A DNA stretch of 64,000 bases from Cornus controversa (GCA_026545225.1 CM048847.1:4960001-5024000); one strand, 5' to 3'. Shown: positions 1 through 10,263, counted from the stretch's first letter. Notes: generated by a model from the letters alone, not told the origin. Numbers and translations are program-made.

Positions 1-156
1 AATATGCCAGGAGCTGATTATTTAGAATGGGTCATGCCCGATTTTCGTAAAAATAATAGGAAATTGAATTGTATGATCAGGTGGAGGTTATGTCGTGAGG
101 GTGATCTCACGGGGTTCACACCTCGGTTTTCGGGCCTCGAGAATCGGGGCGTGACA
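1..156 (+). repeat. 3' end of the 5' LTR of element A1
   Basis: This stretch ends in GGGGCGTGACA, the LTR terminus, three bases before the PBS. It differs from the end of the 3' LTR (6842-6997) at only a few positions, so the LTR pair is fairly young. The start of this LTR is outside the window. Confidence 0.9.
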
Positions 157-159
157 GGA

Positions 160-177
160 TGGTATCAGAGCTCTAGG
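160..177 (+). other. Primer binding site (initiator-Met tRNA), element A1
   Basis: TGGTATCAGAGC starts three bases after the LTR end. It is the complement of the 3' end of plant initiator-Met tRNA, the usual primer of plant Ty3/gypsy elements. Minus-strand DNA synthesis would start here. Confidence 0.9.
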
Positions 178-475
178 TTGGAATACCTAGGGACGACGGG
201 AATGGACATACCACGTGTATGGTTGAGAAGGTTGAATTATGTACCTAATACCCGAATACTACGAGAGCACTAGGTTGGAATACCTAGGGCCGACGGGTAA
301 AAATTGAGGACTTGAGGAACTCTGGATTGCTGTTAAAGCACTAGGTTTGAAAACCTAGGGTATCAAAGTCGTAGGTTCGAATACCTAAGGACGGATGGTC
401 AAATCACGTGATGGTTTGGAGATAGGCAATGGTTAGTAGTTGTCTAAATGATAGGTTCGATTACCTATGGATGGT
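160..475 (+). repeat. Five degenerate PBS-like hairpin repeats
   Basis: After the true PBS, a motif of the form TAGGT-6 nt-ACCTA recurs at 173-190, 270-287, 340-357, 372-387 and 451-468. The arms stay complementary while changing: CTAGGT/ACCTAG in three copies and ATAGGT/ACCTAT in the last. Upstream of several copies a decayed PBS is visible, for example GGTATCAAAGTCGTAGG near 359. Elements B, C and D have a single copy after their PBS. The motif resembles the complement of the tRNA T-arm, so it may be an extended PBS that was duplicated. Confidence 0.65.
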
Positions 476-1040
476 AGTGGAATGATTTGCTCGGCTTGAG
501 CAATCCTAATGAAAGAACAAAGTGTTGGAATGAAATTGGATTCAGTTGGTAAAACTCCCAGAGTTGGTTGAGTTTAGACCTTTGATTTAGTGATTAAGTC
601 TCAGTAGTGAGCAATGAAGAGATATCGCAAGGAAGTTTGCGAGTGTTTAAGTCCTTAGAGATACTTAGGGACTTATGAGATTGATAAGTGTATTGCCGAG
701 GTTGGCAATTGAGACTGAGATGGGATACAAGGAAGGCATGTTGCCGGAGTTGGGCTAACTGGGAAAAGTGGCCTGGCCAGACATTTTTCTTGGATTAGTG
801 CTTCTCTTACAATACGTCGGCTCTTGTGGATGTTGGGTTGTTTCGTCTGGATGACGACGGATAAAGAATTCCCAATAGTAGGGATATGTCACTGAAAGTG
901 GTTAGTATTAATAGTCAAGGTTGCTACCTTAGACTATAGAGGCGGATAGATTGGTAGGTGTTTACCAATGAGTATAGAGGATGAGAGTAGGTTGGTCTGA
1001 ACCACTCTAGATTTTGTGATTCTAGTATGTGTGTATACTA
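476..1040 (+). other. Internal region of A1, no coding capacity seen
   Basis: No long open frame is present in any frame. By position it corresponds to gag of related elements, but no zinc-knuckle or capsid motif can be read. A stretch at about 885-960 is similar to about 2530-2615, so it belongs to a dispersed internal repeat of this element. Confidence 0.5.
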
Positions 1041-1180
1041 GGGGGACTGGGCTGTGTTTCACACTTGCTCAGGCAGAGGAAGTACCGGGACCGTGTATGG
1101 TCAGAGGTATTTTCCTGGTGTTAGCCCGAGGGCTAGGGTCTTGATTTGATGCATCATATTTCATATCATGCATGGTACGT
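1041..1180 (+). pseudogene. Relic of the gag-protease junction
   Basis: The DNA aligns by eye with the intact elements at 28190-28345 and 33635-33800. It keeps GGGGACTGGGC, CTTGCTC.GGCAGAGGA, GTACCGGGACCGT, GGTCAGAGGTATTTTCCTGG and GGGCTAGGGT in the same order. In the relatives this encodes the segment just before and into the aspartic protease active site. Here the active-site codons (Asp-Ser-Gly in the relatives) are degenerate and stops occur in frame, so no protein can be made. Homology to flanking pol sequence is lost after about 1180. Confidence 0.75.
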
Positions 1181-2819
1181 GTTTATTTGATTAGCATGTT
1201 GTGTGTTATATGCTATGTGGTATATGTGATTCATGTAACTGAGCATTGCACTTTTGTGTTGCATTTTGCGTTGCATGGCTTGTAGTGACATGTAGTCACC
1301 TAGCGATTTCAGTTTTGAGAATTGGTAGACCTGGGTAGAGGTTTGAAACCGAGTGGACTGTGATGTTGAAATAGACATGTAGTGATAGACTTTGAAAGTA
1401 TAAGTCTGGAATTGTTGAGAAAGGTGTGATTTACCTTGTAGTTTCCCGAACCAAGAGTTTGGTGATTCAGATTGGCATTGTAATCATTGCACAACGATGA
1501 GTACTCAGAATTGACCTAATTCTTGGAGTCAGCGGACATATGATGACTTTGACGGTGCATTGGTGATGCATCGTAATGCCTAGGTGTTGATTAATGCAAT
1601 AGTGATGCAGGGAAATAATTATGGGGTCCTAGACGAAGCAGTCAGGATCTTGGGGTTTCAAAAGAGATGCTGGAAAGGAATGGATAACTACTCGGGAAGT
1701 CGGAAACGTCCGTTAGGATTAATGGACGAGTAAGTCAGATTCATTCCTTGGGAAATGAGATTATGAAGTTAAGGGCATGTAAAACCCTAATCTTGGCACT
1801 AAATGCCAATGGAATGTAGTTCACAAAAATGGACAGGACTGGATGATTTGTTTTGACAATTGCACTCCTTATGTGCCTTGACCTCAGTGGTGTGCTGTGA
1901 TATGCACATGATTGACGTAGTTGGATCATAGTGTGGATATGATGTTAAGAGAAGGATGAGTTGATAGTGGACGAGAATCCTGACATATGGTATCTGAAGT
2001 GAGGATAATTCCTTACTGTGAAAGGGAGAGGTGGACACAGTGGACGTGTAGACGCAGTGGGCTGCGGCCACTGTATGGCTGCTGTTTGGCTACTGTAGGT
2101 GACCTCAAACTTTCATTGATAAGGGTTGTCTAAAGTGAAGTGCTAATATGAAAGGAATTCTCTCTAATTGTCAACTGGCTCCTTGGTGTGAAGGATGAAA
2201 ATGGGAAATGAATCTCCTCTTGAATAATGAGATTGTGAAGTCAGTGGGATGTGAGATCCTGGACTTGGCATTGGATTCCAGTGGGTTGTAGTCTATGAGA
2301 CTGGGCAGGATCATGTGGCTTGCTGCGGCAAGTACACTCTTTGTGTTGTTTTTATCGGCGAGTACACTGTCATGTGCCTTGCTGGTGAGTGCGCTTGTGA
2401 TGTGCACTGGATTGATGTGGTTTGTGTTGCGATGAGGCCCAGGATATTGGACTAAGCCCGGGAATGATATGCTAGAGATTGAAAGTCATGTTTGATAATA
2501 AAAGAATGACTTTGAGTATTGATGATCCCGGATTATAGGGAAGTATCACTGTGAGTGATGGGAATGATTAGTCGAAGGTGTTGCCTTAGACTAGAAATAG
2601 AGATGGGCTGGATAGGTCTTGAGGTAGAGACTGTGGACTCTAGGAAACAAGTCGAGATGCTCTGTTGTGCCAGACTTGAGTGTTATGAACTAGGTGTTGC
2701 AAGTGTAACGCCTGGAGTATGTGGGAAGGGAAAGTGACGATCATTGGCGAGAATGACGTCTAGTAAGATTGGTTCTGGAGAGACCATGACTGTGCTAATT
2801 TAGAGGACGAAATTCCTTG
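1181..2819 (+). other. Internal region of A1, non-coding, with diverged internal duplication
   Basis: Only short chance open frames exist. Two diverged copies of a block of about 180-220 bp are visible at about 1750-1925 and 2205-2430. They share in order GAGATTRTGAAGT, CTTGGCA, GGRWTGTAGT, GGACTGG-like, TCATGTGCCTTG-like and GATTGAYGTRG motifs. This is not recognisable pol, so the pol region was either replaced or decayed beyond recognition by eye. Confidence 0.5.
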
Positions 2820-2832
2820 AAGGAGGGGAGGT
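2820..2832 (+). other. Polypurine tract of A1
   Basis: AAGGAGGGGAGGT lies immediately before the 3' LTR start TGTAAGGACCGG. It is preceded by GAGGACGAAATTCC, which is shared with the PPT region of element C (37097-37135). It would prime plus-strand DNA synthesis. Confidence 0.85.
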
Positions 2833-2923
2833 TGTAAGGACCGGAATAATTTTGACCGGTTCCGGATGAATTTTGACCGGATTTATTTTTTCGAATAAAT
2901 TAAATTCGGAAAGATGTGGATAT

Positions 2924-2941
2924 GTATATATATATATATAG
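2924..2941 (+). promoter_or_regulatory. TA-repeat / TATA-like region of LTR-A
   Basis: An uninterrupted TATATA run lies about 90 bp into the LTR, before the purine-rich and GC-rich leader. Its position fits a U3 promoter, but no transcription start can be proved from sequence. Confidence 0.4.
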
Positions 2942-3260
2942 ATTGGACGGAGGATGCATATATAAATATATATATGGAGATATGTATATTTATATGGAAT
3001 ATATTTATATTAAATTATAAATATATTTATTGAGTACATGCATTATTATATATACACATAAAAGTGTGTATATGTGTGGGTTTATATGCAAATATATAGA
3101 AGTGTAATTGTTTAATTGCACTTATGTGGGAGATTGTGTATGTACATACGTATATGTATTATGTACATATACGGGATATATGTGGCATTACAAAATTATG
3201 GAGGTATGACATAATTTTTATGTGGAGGAGAATGGTGTAAGTAAAGTTGTGGTTGCAATT

Positions 3261-3345
3261 AAAGAAAGAGAAGAAAGAAAAGAGAAAAGAAAAGAAAAGA
3301 AAAAGAAAAGGAAAAGAAAAGAAGGAAAAAGAGAATCGGGGAGAG
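3261..3345 (+). repeat. Purine-only (AAAAG/AAAGA) low-complexity tract
   Basis: Almost every base is A or G, with AAAGA and AAAAG units. It marks the transition from AT-rich U3 to the GC-rich part of the LTR. Families B, C and D have pyrimidine-rich (TCTCTC) tracts near their candidate starts instead. Confidence 0.7.
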
Positions 3346-3389
3346 AGAAACCGAAACCAAGAAGAGGGATCGGGAGAGAAGTCGAGAGG

Positions 3390-4537
3390 GGTGATCCGGC
3401 GCCGACGGTGGCCGTGGTGGCCGACCAGCTTCGGTCTGGCGACAGCGGCGGCTGGGTTGCTCGCGGTGGGGCTCCGGCTCGGGTGGCGACGCTCAGCTGA
3501 TCCGTGGCTTGCGGGTGGATGGCAGCGACGGGGGTCCGTTTGGCTTCGGCTGGTGCTCGGGCCGTGCTGGATCTGTCTCGGCGAGCTCCGGCGACGAATA
3601 GCGGTAGTGGTGCGGGATCAAAATGGCCCTGTTTGGTTCCGACGATGGGTCTTCAGTTCGGGCTGGTGGTGGCTCGGTTCAGCCGAGCCGTTCGCGAAGG
3701 GGGTTTCGCGGCTGGGTTTCTGTTGGTTCCGATGACTCTAGCGGCGACGATGGAGGGTCTTCGGCAGGTGGGTTCCTGCCATGGCAGTGGTCGGTGGTGG
3801 GTCGTGTTGGGTTGGCTTCGGATGGCCCTACGACGGTGCGCACGGCTTGTTTGGGCTGTGTTTGGTCCGATTTTTCTTGGGGTTGTTCCAGTTGGCTTTT
3901 GGGTGGTTGTTTGATGATGGAGATGGTGCCGACGGCGGTTCCCGGCGGGTTGTTGAATGGTCATGGCAAGGTGGCCGGAACTAGTGACTCACATTTGTGG
4001 GTTCACGGTGAGGTTTGGGTGTTCACGGGTTCAAGTTTTAAATCCTTTTGGCGGCCGTTTTGGGGCTGATTTGTGGACTGTTTGGGGTGCTCGCTATTGG
4101 GTTCGGTGGCGGCTAGTTTGTGGGTTCCATTTGGTTCAGATAATAGTGACTTGAGGTGGCAAATGGTGGCATTCTCATGGCTATTGGACGGCCTGTTTTG
4201 GTGGTAAGTTTCGATGGTGTTTGGTGCCGTTTGGCTCGGCTAGTTTAAGTGAAGTGGCGGTTAAGGACTATTTAATGGGTTCTTCCATAGGGGTTTGCCA
4301 TAGCTAGAGTGGGTTGTGGATTGGCAGCCATTGTTGATATGGGTTCGATTGATGCTTGAGGTTGACAACGGTAGTCAAGGGGTTCGGCTTTGGGGTCGAC
4401 AAAAGTGCCGAAGTTGGGAGCTTCGATTGGATGGTTTGGTGATGCCGGCCTTGGTGTTGGCTTGAGGGACTAGACCGGACCGGACATGGAAAAAGGATCG
4501 CTTTGCAAGCGCGGACTTTGCGAAAGCGGGACCTAAG
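3390..4537 (+). other. GC-rich leader segment of LTR-A, candidate first exon
   Basis: The composition changes sharply to GC-rich with many CGG, GGTGG and TTCGG words, unlike any other part of the window. Several overlapping frames are open for 90-160 codons (for example 3247-3735 and 3504-3914), as expected by chance in GC-rich DNA. No protein family is recognisable. It ends at AAG|GCAAGT, a perfect match to the consensus of GC-AG introns, exactly where composition returns to AT-rich. A captured piece of host gene is possible but unproven. Confidence 0.45.
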
Positions 4538-6532
4538 GCAAGTTGATTCTTGCCTCTATCTCATACAGATATCTTATGTATGTTGAGTAATTTACATATG
4601 TTTCAATTTAATTATATGTGGTATGTGTATATACATATATATGTAGGCGCTTATATATATATGTGTATAGGGAATGTTGTGCATACATGGGATGTGAGAG
4701 GATATACATATGTGTGTGTGTATATATATGTATGTGCGGGTTTGGGAAGCGATAACATGTTAGATTTATCGCCTATTTGCATCGTGACATGCATGTATCG
4801 TATTGATTTAAAATCATGTAAAATGTATGCTAAATAATACATGTTTAGCTATATGTTGTCTTGTATGCATATGTGGCTTTTATGCATGAGGTTCAGTATA
4901 TATATATAGGTGATTATATATATGGTTGCAGCGGTAGAAATGCATGCTAAGTATGAATTTAACTTTTGGCGAGCATTTGAAAAGCATGAAATGTGCTAAG
5001 TGTTTTATATGTTCTTGATACATATGTGGGTGACATAATATATATATATGTGATTATATATTATGATTTGGAATGCATGTTAGCCACTTGTAGTGAATAC
5101 ATGTGTTGAATGAGAGCATGACTGTATTTATGCTAGTATGTATGCATATGTGATTTATATGCATGATTTGACATGTACGTGTTTACATGTAGGTTTACGT
5201 GAATGAAATGCATGCTATCTGTTATAGAAAATGTATGCATTGGTTATAGCATGATAAAAATATGCTAAGTTGGAATTGTGTGCATATGTGAGGTGTTATG
5301 TAAGTCTTGGAACATGTATGTAATATATGTGTTGGAATGTGAGGAAAAACATGCTATGTACTTCTTTTTAGTATTCATAAGCATGGTTGAAGCATGAATG
5401 TACTATGCTGTATATATACATGCATCCATATTTGATTGCATGTATAGGAGGGAAATGACACATACGTGGTTATATGTGGGTTTGTGTAGAGAGAAATGCA
5501 TGCTATGTACTTATATACTAGCTAGTGCATTGGGATAGCAAAAAAATGAAATGCTTGGTTACGTATGCATCCACATTGCATATATGGGAGGTTGCGAGAA
5601 AATTAACGCAAAAAGAGGTGCACGGGACTTCGGAGTGGTCCAACCGTGTCACGAGGAGTGGTATAATTATCCACACGTATGGCCCTCGGAGTGGACCCGC
5701 CATACGAAGGCTTTATGCCTAGAATCGGAGTATGTCCAACGTTTATGAGTTTCGGAGTTGCCCCCTCACAATTTGGCAAACCAATATATTGCCATCGGAA
5801 TATGTCCAATAAGTATGGCCCTCGGAGTGGACCCGCCATGCTCAGGCCTAAAGCCTGGAATTCGGAGTATGTCCAATGAATGTGAGCCTCGGAGCTGTCC
5901 CCTCACATAACGGCAATCCTATACATTGCCAGAGTAGGATGACCTTTCGGAGTGGTCCAGGTCATAGGTTGGTTATCGGAGTTGTCCTAGGTCACATGAT
6001 CCTCGGAGCGGCCCAATCATGTGGGGTATCGGATGAGGACCGAGAGTGAGAGTATGTGCAAGCTTAGATGCTTGTCTTATGTATCGGATTATGACCGTGG
6101 AAGGTGAAAATACCTTTATGCTTATGTGTTTACCTGTTAAGCATGTTTTTCTGTTTAAATGCATTTATATTGCATTTGAGTTGTGCTACTTGTTGAGAAG
6201 GAGACGTGGTGATGGATTTACATCGGTTATGTAAATGTGTTGACATATATGTTCTATATACATATTGATGCCTGATGTTTACTGCTTTCAAGCATGTTGA
6301 AAATGATTTCTAAAATCATGTATAGTGGATTTTGTACGTTCATATGTGCTAGAGTAACCATATGCATCATTGGTTCATGCATGCTAGGTAGGGCAGGGTC
6401 TTAAATATGGTGATATATTTAAGTGCATGTATATTTTTGAGAATATGTGAGGATCGACCTGCTGCAGCGGTGATAGTATGGTTCTACATACCTTGTTGGG
6501 CCTTTGAGCTCACCCCCTCCCAGGTTTTGCAG
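4538..6532 (+). other. Candidate GC-AG intron inside LTR-A
   Basis: The donor AAG|GCAAGTTG is at 4537/4538 and the acceptor TTTTGCAG|GT ends at 6532, after a CTCACCCCCTCCC tract. The interval is AT-rich against a GC-rich upstream segment, typical of plant exon-intron contrast. The CTCACCCC motif before the acceptor is shared with LTR-B, -C and -D. The hairpin array lies within it. Splicing is an inference. Confidence 0.4.
5676..6023 (+). repeat. Array of hairpins with a conserved YTCGGAGYNGNCC core, LTR-A
   Basis: Clear hairpins are CGTATGGC (5676-5683)/GCCATACG (5699-5706), ATGTGAG (5880-5886)/CTCACAT (5902-5908), ATGACC (5939-5944)/GGTCAT (5960-5965) and CACATGAT (5993-6000)/ATCATGTG (6016-6023). 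Each stem has a different sequence but is perfectly paired. The loop keeps TCGGAG followed by a C-rich end. Weaker units lie between them and just upstream (from about 5627). Confidence 0.8.
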
Positions 6533-7954
6533 GTATTGCTGGTTTTGGAGTTAGTTAGGGGACTGACAGCACCGGTTGCAGAGGTAGTACCTAGATTCCT
6601 TAGAATGTAGTGTATATCCAGGATAGTGGATAGATAGATGCTTTACATTTGGATTAAATGTATAAAGTGATTTATATTGATTCAGTTCCTTCAATTGTAT
6701 TTATTCATGTGATGTATGTATTTAATATGGATATTCAAGGACTGAGGCATGTATATTTATGATTGTTTATGCATGTTGTAGATATAAATGCTGGGGGGGA
6801 CACGTGCCCAGAAGTGTCCATATGAATTGTAAAGCAGGTGTAATATGCCAGGAGCTGATTATTTAGAATGGGTCATGCCCGATTTTCGTAAAAATAATAG
6901 GAAATTGAATTGTATGATCAGGTGGAGGTTATGTCGTGAGGGTGATCTCACGGGGTTCACACCTCGGGTTTCGGGCCTCGGTAATCGGGGCGTGACAATA
7001 TACATATGCGTGTGTGTATATATATGTATGTGCAGGTTTGGGAAGCGATAACATGTTAGATTAATCGCCTAATTGCATTGTGATATGCATGTATGTATAG
7101 ATTAAAGTCTATGGAAAGCATGCTAAATAATACCTGTTTAGCTCTGTGTTGTCTTGTATGCATATGTGGTTCTTATGCATGGTGTTCAGGATGTATGTGT
7201 ATATATATGTGATTATATATATATGGTTGCAGTGGTAGAAATGCATGCTAAGTTGAATATAACTTTTAGCGAGCATTTGAAAAGCATGAAATGTACTAAG
7301 TGTTTTATATATTCTTGATACATATGTGGGTGATGTAATATATATATGTGTATATATATTGTGATTGGAATGCATGTTAGCTACTTGTAATGAATACATG
7401 CATTGAAATGAGAGCATGACTGTATGTATGCTAGTATACGTGCATATAGGACTTATATGCAGGATTGGACATATATGTGATTATATGTGAGAATGTGAAT
7501 ATGAGATGCATGCTGGCTTATTTATATATATCGAATGTGTGCATTGATACTAGCATGATAAAAATGTGCTAGGTTGAGTTTGTTGGCACATATGACGTAT
7601 TATACAGGTTTTGAACATATATGTGCTATGTGTGTTGGAATGTGATGAAAAGCATGCTAAATACTTCTTTTTAGTATTCATAAGCATGGGTTGATGCATG
7701 AAAATATTATGCTATGTATATATGCGTCTATATTGCATATATGGGAGGGAAATGACACATATATGGGTATATGTGGGTTTATGTGGAGATGAAATGCAGG
7801 CTATGTTCTTTTAACTAGCTTAGGCATTGTGAGGCGTGGATATTGAAATGTTTAGTTATTATATGTTCGAAATGCATATATGGTACTGTTGTGAGAGAAC
7901 GGGGAAGTGTGGTTGAATCACCCAGAGTAGGTCATTACTCGGTCCCGGTGTCGA

Positions 7955-8240
7955 AGTGGTCTCATCACCTGGTAGGACCGATGTTCTCGGTGGTGTATTT
8001 TGAAATGATCTCATCACCTGGTAGGACTGATGTTCTCGGTGGTGCATATCAAGGTAGTCTCACCACTTGGTAGGACCGATGTTCTCAGTGGTATATTCCT
8101 AAATTATCTCATCACCTGGTAGGACCGATGTTCTCGGTGGTGTATTCTAAACTGGTCTCATCACTTGGTAGGACCGATGTTCTCAGTGGTGCATTATGAA
8201 ATTATCTCATCACTTGGTAGGACCGATGTTCTCAGTGATG
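7955..8240 (+). repeat. Six tandem hairpin units (period about 49 bp) in LTR-A2
   Basis: Units start at about 7963, 8012, 8061, 8110, 8159 and 8209, each with core TTGGTAGGACCGATGTTCTC or a close variant. The arms co-vary. ATCACC pairs with GGTGGT in units 1, 2 and 4; ACCACT with AGTGGT in unit 3; ATCACT with AGTGGT in unit 5; and ATCACT with AGTGAT in unit 6. The position matches the array at 5676-6023 of A1, but the core sequence is different. Confidence 0.8.
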
Positions 8241-8840
8241 TAAATTCTGAAATTTCGTGGGAAGTGTCTCGGTCACATGATTGGTTGAGAATCATGTTAG
8301 GGTATCGGGTTGAGTCCGACAGAGGGACAAGTGGGTGAACTTGCTTACATTATCTATTGTGAAGCATGTTATGTATTTAACGCATTCTTATATATGCGTT
8401 GTCTGTGATTGAACATGATATATGTTGGATATCTATTGCTTTTGAGCATGTTATATGATTTAAATGCATCTTTATTGCATTTGAGATGTGCTGCTTGACG
8501 AGTAGGAGATATGGTAGTTGATTTACATCGTTTATGTAAATGTGTTGATATATATGTTCTATATACATATTGATGCTGAATGTTTACTGCTTTCAAGTAT
8601 GTTGAAAATGATTTCTAAAATCATATATAGTGGATTTTGTATGTTCATATGTGCTAGAGTAGCCATATACATCATTGGTTCATGCATGCTAGGTAGAGCA
8701 TGGTCTTAAATATTGTGATATATTTAAGTGCATGTATATTTTTGAGAATATGTGAGGATCGACCTGCTGCAGCGGTGATGGTATGGTTCTACATACCTTG
8801 TTGGGCCTTTGAGCTCACCCCCTCCCAGGTTTTGCAGGTA

Positions 8841-8852
8841 TTGCTGGTTTTG
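8841..8852 (+). other. Candidate 3' splice site in LTR-A2
   Basis: CTCACCCCCTCCCAGG followed by TTTTGCAGGT matches the A1 acceptor region (6510-6533). The matching donor is lost because this copy is truncated on its left. Confidence 0.3.
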
Positions 8853-9352
8853 GAGTCAGTTGGGGAAACTGACAGCACCGGTTGCAGAGGTAGTGTCTAG
8901 ATTCCTTAGAATCTAATGTATGTCCAGGATAGTGGATAGATAGATGCTTTACATTTGGATAAAATGTACAAAGCAATTTATGTTGATTCAGTTCCTTCAA
9001 TTGTATTTATTCATATGATGTATGTATTTAATACGGACGTTCAAGGACTGACACATGTATATTTATGACTGTATTTTGCATGTTGTAGAAATATTGGGGG
9101 GACACGGGCCCAGAAGTGTCCATTTTTATTGTTTAGATATAAATGCTGGGGGGACACGTGCCTAGAAGTGTCCATATAAATTGTGAAGCAGGTATATCAT
9201 ACCAGGGGCTGATTATTTAGAATGGGTCATGCCCGATTTTCGTAAAAATAATAGAAATTTGAGGTTGCATGATCGGGTGAGGGTTATGTCGTGAGGGTGA
9301 TCTCACAGAGTTCACACCTCGGTTTCCGGGCCTCGGGAATCGGGGCGTGACA

Positions 9353-10263
9353 TGTTGTCTTTCAAAAAGTTCTATACCTAGAAAAATTGTGCCACAATAG
9401 GAATCGTACGTTGTTGTTGCCAAATTCAATATTCTAGACATCCAAAAGACTCAACAATCATGCCGATCCAATCTTCATCATGTTTTATTTCTGTCATTTT
9501 GATTCAAAAATAGAAAGTCGTAGTAAAATCGTGCATGATCACAACTGTATCGTGCATTATGCCAGAATCGACCATCTGGACATCAGAAAAGAAATGAGCA
9601 TGGCAACATCGATTTTAAACTTGTTTTATTTGAGTTGTTTTGTTTCGAAACGCTGAATTACTTGAGAAATTGTACCACAATCAGAATTTGACGTTGCATG
9701 TTGCCTAAATCGACCGCCTAGACGTCCAAAAGACACAACGAGCATGCCAGTCCAATCTTCATCATGTTTGTTCGTGTCGTTCAGATTTGAGAAGAGTAAT
9801 TCATCATAGAAATCGTTCATTATCACAACCGTATCCTGCTTTGGCTCAGAATCGACTGTGTCGACATCCAAAAGAAATGAGAATGCAACAACGATTTTAA
9901 ATTAGTTTCGTTTGAGTTCTTTTATTTCAAATATTCCTATTCAAAGAGAAATCGTGCATTATCCCAATCATATGGTGCTTTGGGCCAAAATCAGCTTTTT
10001 GGATATTAGAAATAAATGGGCATGGCAACAACAATTTTAAACTACTTTCGTTCGAGTTGTTTTGTCTCAAAATTTAAATTCCTTGAGTAATCGTGCCACA
10101 ATTAGAATTTGACGTTACTTTTTGACAAACTTGACGACCTAGACATCCAAAATACACAACGAGCATACTGATCCAATCTTTACCACGTTTCGTTAGGGTT
10201 ATTCTTATTCGAAAAGAGGAATTCCTAGTATAAATCATGTATTATCCCGATCGTATGGTTTTT
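9353..10263 (+). repeat. Satellite array segment (about 6.5 monomers)
   Basis: The 141-bp monomers occur in the order F' (partial), G', A, B, C, D, E (partial), using the labels given for the main array. It is cut on the left by LTR-A2 and on the right by element D. The right cut is inside the T-run of monomer E (GTATGGTTTTTT), and the other half continues at 20964. Confidence 0.9.
10259..10263 (+). other. Target site duplication of element D, left copy (TTTTT)
   Basis: TTTTT precedes the LTR start at 10264, and TTTTT follows its end at 20964-20968. Uninterrupted monomers (for example 22936-22942) have GGTTTTTTGTG here, which fits a 5-bp duplication of part of the T-run. Because it is a homopolymer, the exact boundary could shift by one base. 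Confidence 0.75.

Larger units (their letters stand above)
1..6997 (+). mobile_element. Non-autonomous Ty3/gypsy-type LTR element A1 (left end outside window)
   Basis: The right-hand part of an LTR retrotransposon is seen: the last 156 bp of a 5' LTR, a PBS, about 2.66 kb of internal DNA, a polypurine tract and a complete 3' LTR of 4165 bp. The first 156 bp match 6842-6997 almost base for base, which pairs the two LTRs. No gag or pol frame survives; only a short protease-region relic is recognisable. The LTR is longer than the internal region, as in non-autonomous derivatives that use the proteins of relatives. The PBS, PPT and protease relic all resemble those of the Tekay-like elements further right, so a Tekay-related parent is inferred. 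Confidence 0.85.
2833..6997 (+). repeat. 3' LTR of element A1 (family LTR-A, 4165 bp)
   Basis: The LTR runs from TGTAAGGACCGG to GGGCGTGACA, a TG...CA pair. Reading inward there is a short U3 with TA-rich promoter-like DNA, a purine tract, a GC-rich stretch (3390-4537), an abrupt change to AT-rich DNA with many ATGC/GCAT motifs, a hairpin array (5676-6023), a CTCACCCC motif, a candidate 3' splice site (6532), and a conserved end. The candidate target duplication on the right would be ATATA (6998-7002); its left partner lies outside the window. Confidence 0.85.
6998..9352 (+). mobile_element. Older truncated LTR-A copy (A2), 3' portion only
   Basis: This matches 4700-6997 from a TATACATATG-rich segment to the same GGGGCGTGACA terminus, with many more differences than between the A1 LTRs. 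It lacks U3 and the GC-rich part. The simplest reading is that A1 inserted into this LTR, whose left part lies outside the window. It ends directly in satellite (TGTTGTCTTTC at 9353), so A2 itself sat in the array. Near its end, GGGGGGACAC-type sequence is duplicated (9094-9120 and 9149-9175). Confidence 0.75.

Noticed and set aside
372-390. tRNA or pol III B-box in GGTTCGAATACC
   Set aside because: One extra base relative to the B-box and no A-box or cloverleaf around it. It is better explained as a PBS/T-arm-complement repeat.
3247-4154. Long overlapping open frames in the GC-rich part of LTR-A (up to 162 codons)
   Set aside because: Several frames are open at once and the products are low-complexity Trp/Gly/Arg-rich. 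This is typical of GC-rich non-coding DNA.
9626-9871. 81-codon minus-strand open frame recurring at 38264, 43174, 45709, 47118, 49090, 50498, 55428, 56836 and 60780
   Set aside because: It spans three satellite monomers and recurs only because the repeats are near-identical. No family resemblance, start context or coding-type substitution pattern is visible.
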